A stretch of DNA of 64,000 bases, taken from contig NZ_JAGSPC010000001.1 in the NCBI RefSeq assembly GCF_019204045.1, positions 1,674,001 through 1,738,000 of the forward strand, in the 5' to 3' direction. Positions within the stretch are counted from its first letter, which is position 1; each line of letters opens with the position of its first letter. The notes under the pieces were generated by a model, which had not been told where the DNA came from, ran no database searches, and was given only the letters and a program-made list of their open reading frames with translations. Below, in pieces: positions 59,644-64,000 of this stretch. The DNA is from Erythrobacter crassostreae. GTDB taxonomy: Bacteria; Pseudomonadota; Alphaproteobacteria; Sphingomonadales; Sphingomonadaceae. The position numbers were made by a program, and so were the translations under genes.

Positions 59644-61818
59644 TTAGGCTCTACGGCGCGATTGTGTGGCCATCGCTGTTAGCTCGGGAATGAGAGAGGG
59701 CTTCGCGAAGAAGAACCCTTGAGCATGGCTGCAACCGCTCGATTTCAGGAAGTTGAACTGACTTTCGTTTTCTACCCCTTCTGCAACCACGCTTAAACCG
59801 AGGCTGCGGGCCATTTGGACGATTGCCTGAATGATCAGCCGTGCTTGATGATCTTCATCAATCGACGACACAAATTCGCGGTCGATCTTGACGGTGTGGA
59901 TTGGGAAGTTGCGCAAGTGTGTGAGCGAAGAGAAGCCGGTGCCGAAATCATCCAAAGCGATTTTGCAGCCCATAGCTTCAAGCGTGGTCAAACAATCGCA
60001 TATCGCGCCGCTATCATCAGTCAGCAGCATGGTCTCGGTCACTTCCACAATCAGATTGCGCGGTGCCAAATTTCCATTCTTGGCCAGACGCGTAATCTGA
60101 TCGAGGCATTCCCCTTTCCTCAGGTCAGCTTCGGATGAGTTTATGCCGATCCGGCAATCAGGCCCATAAAGGGCGAGGAGATCGGCACCTTCTGCGAAAA
60201 CGCGCTCCAGCATCAGGTTTGACACTTTGTGAGACAACACCGGATCAATGATCGCGGGCGCGACGTCAGCGGCAGACAGGAGCCGCCCGTTGTCGTCATG
60301 CAAACGCAGTAAAGCTTCGGCGGCCACTACGCGGCCATCGCCCAGGTCAACAATCGGCTGATAGACGGGAAAGACGCGGTTCGCGGCCAACGCATGTTTG
60401 AGGTCTGTGATCGCGCTTTGCCGTGCCTGCTGACGGGCGGCCATTTCCCTGTTCCAACACGAGACGGAGCCTTTGCCGTCCGCTTTGCCATCATAAAGAG
60501 CGACATCGGCGCGCCTGACCAGCTCTGCGCTTTCCCCGCCGGATGGCAATTGCGCGATCCCGCAGGTGCATCCCACGGTGAGCGTGCCGTCTCCAAAATC
60601 GACATGCTCGGCGAGATTGCTGGACAGTTTGTCTCCAAACTCGCTCGCTTCCTTCAAACCGACACTGCTCGGGAAGAGGATGGCAAATTCGTCTCCGCCC
60701 CAACGCGCGATAAATGTGTCGTCCGCAGCTTCATGCTGGAGCCGTCTCGCCACCGCTTTTAGCACTTCGTCGCCCGCAAGATGACCGAGCGAATCGTTGA
60801 CCTGCTTGAAACCGTCCAAATCCAGCAACAAAACCGTAACTGGCGAACCGTCCGGGTCATTCAAAGCCTTGGTCAGTCTGCGGTCAAATTCCGCGCGGTT
60901 GTACAATCCGGTTAGCTGGTCGCGTTCTGCCGCACGTTTGAGCTCAGCATTGCGAACATGTTCTTCGGTGTGGTCGAGGAAAATGCCAGCAATCGAGTCT
61001 GGTTGCCCATCGATGTCTATCCGTTCGCCGACAGCGCGGACACGGCGCCTTTCACCGTCGGGCCGGACAACACAGGCTTCGAATGAGAAGGGCTCGCTGC
61101 GGTCGAGCGCGTCGATCAATGACTGGCTTACGAGCTCGCGATCTTCTTCGGCATAAAAATCGATCGCGTTTACGACGCTCAGATCGGTTTCTTCCGAAAT
61201 ACCGTGAATGGCATAGACCTGATCCGACCAGCTCAATTCATCCGTAGTCAGATCCACCCGCCAAGCGCCGATATTCGCGGCGCGCTCGGCTTGTTTGAAA
61301 ACCCGGTTGAGCTGACTCAATGCGGTGTTCGCGCGAGTGAGCTCTAGCGTCTTTGCGTGGACCGCAATGCTTTGTTCGGTCAGCTCGGCCAGGGTTTCAA
61401 GACGATGAAGATCTTCATGACGGAACGCAGAAGGTTTGCGGCTCAGTACGCATAGTGCGCCCAAAACAGCACCGTTTTCAGCGCGGATTGGCACGCCCAG
61501 ATAGGATCGAACGTATGGTTGCCCGGTGACCAGCGGATTCTCGCTAAGCCGTGGTTCCGACATGGCATCATCAATCAACGTGGGGGCGCCTGTTGCGACC
61601 GGCATTGAACAGATGGCACCATCACGAGGTGTTTCGCCAAGTTTCAGGCCGGTTTTGCCCAGAAACCATTGTCGCTGGGAATCGATGATCGAAATCAGCG
61701 ATATCTCGCAATCAAACATTTCAGCTGCCAGCTGGGTGATATGCCCGAAAATCTCGGGACGGCGCACCTGATCCAATGCCAGCTTATACAACGTCTCAAG
61801 GCGATCAACTTCATCCAT
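59644..61818 (-). CDS. GAF-PAS-GGDEF-EAL cyclic-di-GMP enzyme
   Basis: A 724-residue soluble dual-domain protein: GAF (about 1-160, LITQLAAEMFDCEISLISIID-like opening), PAS (about 175-295, DELSWSDQVYAIHGI), GGDEF (about 300-460) and EAL (about 470-720). The cyclase site ARWGGDEFAIL is intact, without an I-site just before. The phosphodiesterase site is intact too: EALLRL, EVTETML, DDFGTGFSSLTHL and VAEGVENES. Either activity could dominate. It stands alone after the tRNA pair on the same strand and has no membrane segment, so it senses a cytoplasmic signal. Confidence 0.93.
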   Translation of the reverse strand: MDEVDRLETLYKLALDQVRRPEIFGHITQLAAEMFDCEISLISIIDSQRQWFLGKTGLKLGETPRDGAICSMPVATGAPTLIDDAMSEPRLSENPLVTGQPYVRSYLGVPIRAENGAVLGALCVLSRKPSAFRHEDLHRLETLAELTEQSIAVHAKTLELTRANTALSQLNRVFKQAERAANIGAWRVDLTTDELSWSDQVYAIHGISEETDLSVVNAIDFYAEEDRELVSQSLIDALDRSEPFSFEACVVRPDGERRRVRAVGERIDIDGQPDSIAGIFLDHTEEHVRNAELKRAAERDQLTGLYNRAEFDRRLTKALNDPDGSPVTVLLLDLDGFKQVNDSLGHLAGDEVLKAVARRLQHEAADDTFIARWGGDEFAILFPSSVGLKEASEFGDKLSSNLAEHVDFGDGTLTVGCTCGIAQLPSGGESAELVRRADVALYDGKADGKGSVSCWNREMAARQQARQSAITDLKHALAANRVFPVYQPIVDLGDGRVVAAEALLRLHDDNGRLLSAADVAPAIIDPVLSHKVSNLMLERVFAEGADLLALYGPDCRIGINSSEADLRKGECLDQITRLAKNGNLAPRNLIVEVTETMLLTDDSGAICDCLTTLEAMGCKIALDDFGTGFSSLTHLRNFPIHTVKIDREFVSSIDEDHQARLIIQAIVQMARSLGLSVVAEGVENESQFNFLKSSGCSHAQGFFFAKPSLIPELTAMATQSRRRA

Positions 61819-61970
61819 CGCCAGCCTGTGCCAGAGACAGCGTTAAGGGCATCGTCTGCGCGCTGGCTCGATTTCCCGTATATCGGTGTTAAGAATTTCG
61901 TCTTGATTGGGAACCCACCGCCGAGGTCGCGAACCAGTTGTCCGCCCTTACAGTGGTTGGTTTTAAGAGA

Positions 61971-62047
61971 TGGTCGGGGAGAGAGGATTCGAACCTCCGA
62001 CCCCCTGTACCCAAAACAGGTGCGCTACCTGGCTGCGCCACTCCCCG
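61971..62047 (-). tRNA. tRNA-Pro (TGG)
   Basis: On the minus strand the acceptor stem CGGGGAG pairs with CTCCCCG, followed by A and an encoded CCA. The anticodon arm is CCTGT-TTTGGGT-ACAGG, giving anticodon TGG. The D arm contains GCGCAGCCAGGTAGCGC and the T arm GTTCGAATC. It reads CCA and other proline codons. Confidence 0.95.
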
Positions 62048-62081
62048 ACATTCATCTCTTCGTCCGCCGCCCCGTAAAGGT

Positions 62082-62157
62082 TGGTGGGCCCGGCAGGATT
62101 CGAACCCGCGACCTAGCCGTTATGAGCGGCCAGCTCTAACCACTGAGCTACAGGCCC
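62082..62157 (-). tRNA. tRNA-Ile2 (CAT, lysidine type)
   Basis: On the minus strand GGGCCTG pairs with the 3' CGGGCCC, followed by A and an encoded CCA. The anticodon loop CTCATAA gives CAT. The body, with TAGCTCAGTGGTTAGAGC and GGTTCGAATCC, closely resembles E. coli tRNA-Ile2 rather than elongator or initiator Met. The wobble C would be lysidine-modified by TilS, so it should read ATA. The call relies on similarity. Confidence 0.85.
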
Positions 62158-62242
62158 AAAAGGTATCGGCTGCGCGAACGAGGATGGCCCCTACATCCAC
62201 CTTTCGATGGATACAAGCACGAAGCGCGCTTCTTTGACAATT

Positions 62243-63244
62243 TTAGCGTTTTACTGACGAAAGGACGTCGCCAAGAGTGGCGCTAGTCACAGCTCGCTGC
62301 CCGAGATAGCCGTAAACCTGCCTGAACCAGTCATACAATTGCTCCACATCGCCTTCATTGCGGCAATACGGCGTGTGTCCAGGCGCGAGCGAAGGGCTGT
62401 GAAAGCTGAGCACCAACAACGGCAGCCCGTCATCAAGGGCAATATCAATACCCCGGATCGCTTCCTCCGCGGTCACGCCTTCGGGCGTAAGAGCGATTCG
62501 CTCCAACAGGTTCAATTTTGAGAATCCGGCAAAGAATGTCGGCACGTGACGCTGGGCGCGGTGAAGCGACTTACCCAATTGCCGCAGCACGCCCCAATAC
62601 ACGCTCGTTACAGGCAGTTCGAGCAAGGTGCGCTCATCATCGATCCAGTACGGCGTTAAGGGGTGGTGAGTGTAATCGGGGCCGCCCTGCGCGCTGTAAT
62701 CAAAAAGCGAGCGGACCGAGGTATCGATCGAAATACCCGAAGCCTTGAGCAGGTCAGCGGTGCTATCACCAAGACCGTATCTGCCTGCGCGGTAAACAAT
62801 TGGTGCGGTGCCAAACGCATCTTCGATGGCATTGCGCAAGCCAGTTAGTTTCGCCGCTTCCAAATCGGATGGCAGGTTGCCTGCGAAGGAATTGAATGTC
62901 GTAACCTCTTCGTCGAAGGGCGGATTGACCCATGGATGCAATTGCACGCCAACTTCGGCTTTGCCTCGCTTCACAGCCTCACCGATGATTTCGACCGCGC
63001 GTTTGTCCTGAGTGATAGGCCAATCGACGAGATAGACCGGATGGGCTTCAATTTCCTCGCAGAATGTCTGGAACCGGGCGAGTTTTTCGACATGATCAAG
63101 GCCGTAGCCATCCCGGCGAAAAGGCGCGTCCCAATCAAACTCCTCTTCGGTATCGACGGTCAGCAGCACCCGCTTAGCGAAATCATCAGCGAAGCGGGCG
63201 GTTCTATCCGGAGAAGGAGGGGTCAGCATGGAGCAGCTAGCCAT
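62243..63244 (-). CDS. WalW-type polysaccharide deacetylase
   Basis: A 333-residue polysaccharide-deacetylase-fold protein of the WalW type. LLTVDTEEEFDWDAPF contains the catalytic Asp-Asp region, and VQLHPWVNPPF supplies the metal His. YRAGRYGLGDSTADLL and LVLSFHSPSLAPGHTPYC are further catalytic blocks, the last with the His. It probably removes acetyl groups from a surface polysaccharide. I choose the ATG at 63244 because GGAAG lies eight bases upstream. It follows a sensor-kinase gene by 69 bases. Confidence 0.82.
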   Translation of the reverse strand: MASCSMLTPPSPDRTARFADDFAKRVLLTVDTEEEFDWDAPFRRDGYGLDHVEKLARFQTFCEEIEAHPVYLVDWPITQDKRAVEIIGEAVKRGKAEVGVQLHPWVNPPFDEEVTTFNSFAGNLPSDLEAAKLTGLRNAIEDAFGTAPIVYRAGRYGLGDSTADLLKASGISIDTSVRSLFDYSAQGGPDYTHHPLTPYWIDDERTLLELPVTSVYWGVLRQLGKSLHRAQRHVPTFFAGFSKLNLLERIALTPEGVTAEEAIRGIDIALDDGLPLLVLSFHSPSLAPGHTPYCRNEGDVEQLYDWFRQVYGYLGQRAVTSATLGDVLSSVKR

Positions 63245-63313
63245 ATCGGACGCTTCCGGACGTTGAGCGCTGTGCAAATGACCAGCGCGTTGAAACCGAG
63301 ATGCGCGTGGAGA

Positions 63314-64000
63314 TCAGGCAGCGTTGCCGCGATCTTCGCGCTCTGACGGGCTAGGCACGGCCTGTCTGGCGGTCAAGAGCGGTAAGGTCAGTGTCACCGC
63401 GTCATCTGAGATCAAAAGAGCCCCGCCTGATGCGCGGGCCTCTGCGCGGGCGAGCCGCAAGGCAAAGCCGGCGCCAAACAGGCCAGCGTTGATGGTGGCA
63501 CCGATCGGAGTGGCTTCTGCCGCGAACACGTCTTCCTCAGACATAAGCTGCGCGGGCAGTTCGCAGGTCAGGCGCGCTTCTGTAATCCCTGCCTCGAGAG
63601 AGGCGACCAAAGTCTCACCAGATGCACAGCTGCCGCCAAGGGTTGCCAACAGGCGCCACAAGAGGGCTTCCGCTTCCTCTGTATCGATTGTCACGAACAC
63701 AGGCCCGTCTGGTTCCTTGCCAAATTCGATACCCGCCATACGGACGCCGAGGACTTGCGCAAGTTGATCTGTCGTGGCGTGGGCAAGGGCAGACAAGTCC
63801 GCTTCGCCCGGTTCGATCTCCAGCGCACCGGTTTCGAGCTTGGCCAGACGATCAAGCTCTTCAAAGCCGGAGAGTATCCGCGCGGCGTCGGCAGCAATCG
63901 AAGCGGCGAGGGCGCGGTAATCATGCGGGGCGGGGCCGAACAATTGCTGCTGGATCACTTCTGCATAACCTTGAACCGCGGTTACTGGAGTGCGCAATTC
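63314..64000 (-). CDS. Sensor histidine kinase (cut by the right edge)
   Basis: The C-terminal part of a sensor kinase; the frame is open to the right edge. It begins in the dimerisation motif ELRTPVTAVQGYAEV, with the phospho-accepting His of HELRTP just outside the window. A compact C-terminal region (about residues 130-220) resembles a HATPase domain with GLFGAGFALRLARAEARASGGAL as the G2-box-like segment, though the N-box and G1-box are not sharp. It lies upstream of the WalW-type deacetylase, so it may control surface polysaccharide. Its receiver or response regulator is outside. Confidence 0.8.
   Translation of the reverse strand, partial: ELRTPVTAVQGYAEVIQQQLFGPAPHDYRALAASIAADAARILSGFEELDRLAKLETGALEIEPGEADLSALAHATTDQLAQVLGVRMAGIEFGKEPDGPVFVTIDTEEAEALLWRLLATLGGSCASGETLVASLEAGITEARLTCELPAQLMSEEDVFAAEATPIGATINAGLFGAGFALRLARAEARASGGALLISDDAVTLTLPLLTARQAVPSPSEREDRGNAA

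Noticed and set aside
1..64000. CRISPR array, insertion sequence, prophage or toxin-antitoxin genes
   Set aside because: No regularly spaced direct repeats, transposase, integrase or small toxin motifs were found on reading.

Overview
The window looks like chromosomal DNA of a GC-rich alphaproteobacterium, most likely Sphingomonadales and probably Erythrobacteraceae. This is inferred from gene content and protein style: an aa3 oxidase locus with DUF983 and SURF1, an FnrL with alphaproteobacterial cysteine spacing, class I lysyl-tRNA synthetase, an alphaproteobacterial-type GshA, and a WalW-type deacetylase beside a sensor kinase. I saw no insertion sequence, prophage, CRISPR array or integrase. 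Almost all of it reads as ordinary, densely packed core and lineage-specific chromosome.

Layout. (1) 1-1.6 kb: end of a cytochrome oxidase operon (COX3, DUF983, SURF1). (2) 1.65-6.8 kb: a tightly coupled + strand operon with 1-8 base overlaps or very short gaps: thrC, a methyltransferase, a secreted small protein, a FolB-like aldolase, a short SDR-tail-like protein, moaA, moaD and moaE. (3) 6.8-8.6 kb: a perfect FNR box in front of a small membrane protein, next to the gene for an FNR-type regulator. (4) 8.8-14.8 kb: rplU-rpmA, GNAT, TetR, YgfZ, ATP-grasp, pyrC, rarD. (5) 14.8-15.04 kb: an unassigned structured RNA-like element ending in a strong terminator. (6) 15-30.7 kb: lipoprotein, astD, selO, hydrolase-glycosyltransferase pair, YfgM-like and BamB outer-membrane assembly genes, an ICMT-like membrane methyltransferase, a di-haem peroxidase lipoprotein, gshA, rsmE, ubiA and a SRAP protein. 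(7) 30.7-31.7 kb: a SoxR regulator and a divergent VOC gene under a textbook SoxR promoter. (8) 31.7-38.5 kb: phosphatase, fatty-acid hydroxylase, membrane AraC regulator, DinG-like helicase, NTF2-like and TM2 proteins. (9) 38.5-41.3 kb: a Met-rich outer-membrane protein with a Cys/His-rich secreted protein (possible metal handling) and a diguanylate cyclase. (10) 41.3-46.6 kb: lysS behind a repeat-rich leader, a 2OG oxygenase, an Arg-rich RcnB-like protein, a flavin-binding protein. (11) 46.6-61.8 kb: TonB-C-like protein, three cyclic-di-GMP enzymes, two M28 peptidases, EttA, a glycosyltransferase-flippase pair and a DUF1800-DUF1501 export pair. (12) 61.97-64 kb: tRNA-Pro(TGG), tRNA-Ile2(CAT), a WalW-type deacetylase and a sensor kinase cut by the right edge.

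Connections. Several loci can be read as circuits. FnrL with its box suggests oxygen control of the 145-residue membrane protein. SoxR and its 19-bp-spacer promoter suggest redox control of the VOC protein. Four GGDEF proteins (one with EAL) give a local cyclic-di-GMP signalling cluster around envelope genes. The main candidates for something undescribed are the structured RNA at 14.83-15.04 kb, the FNR-controlled membrane protein, the SDR-remnant gene in the pterin operon, the Met-rich barrel with Cys/His-rich partner, and the giant Arg-rich RcnB-like protein. No single locus here is clearly a new system; these are leads. Start codons were re-chosen from overlaps and ribosome binding sites and often differ from the longest open frame.
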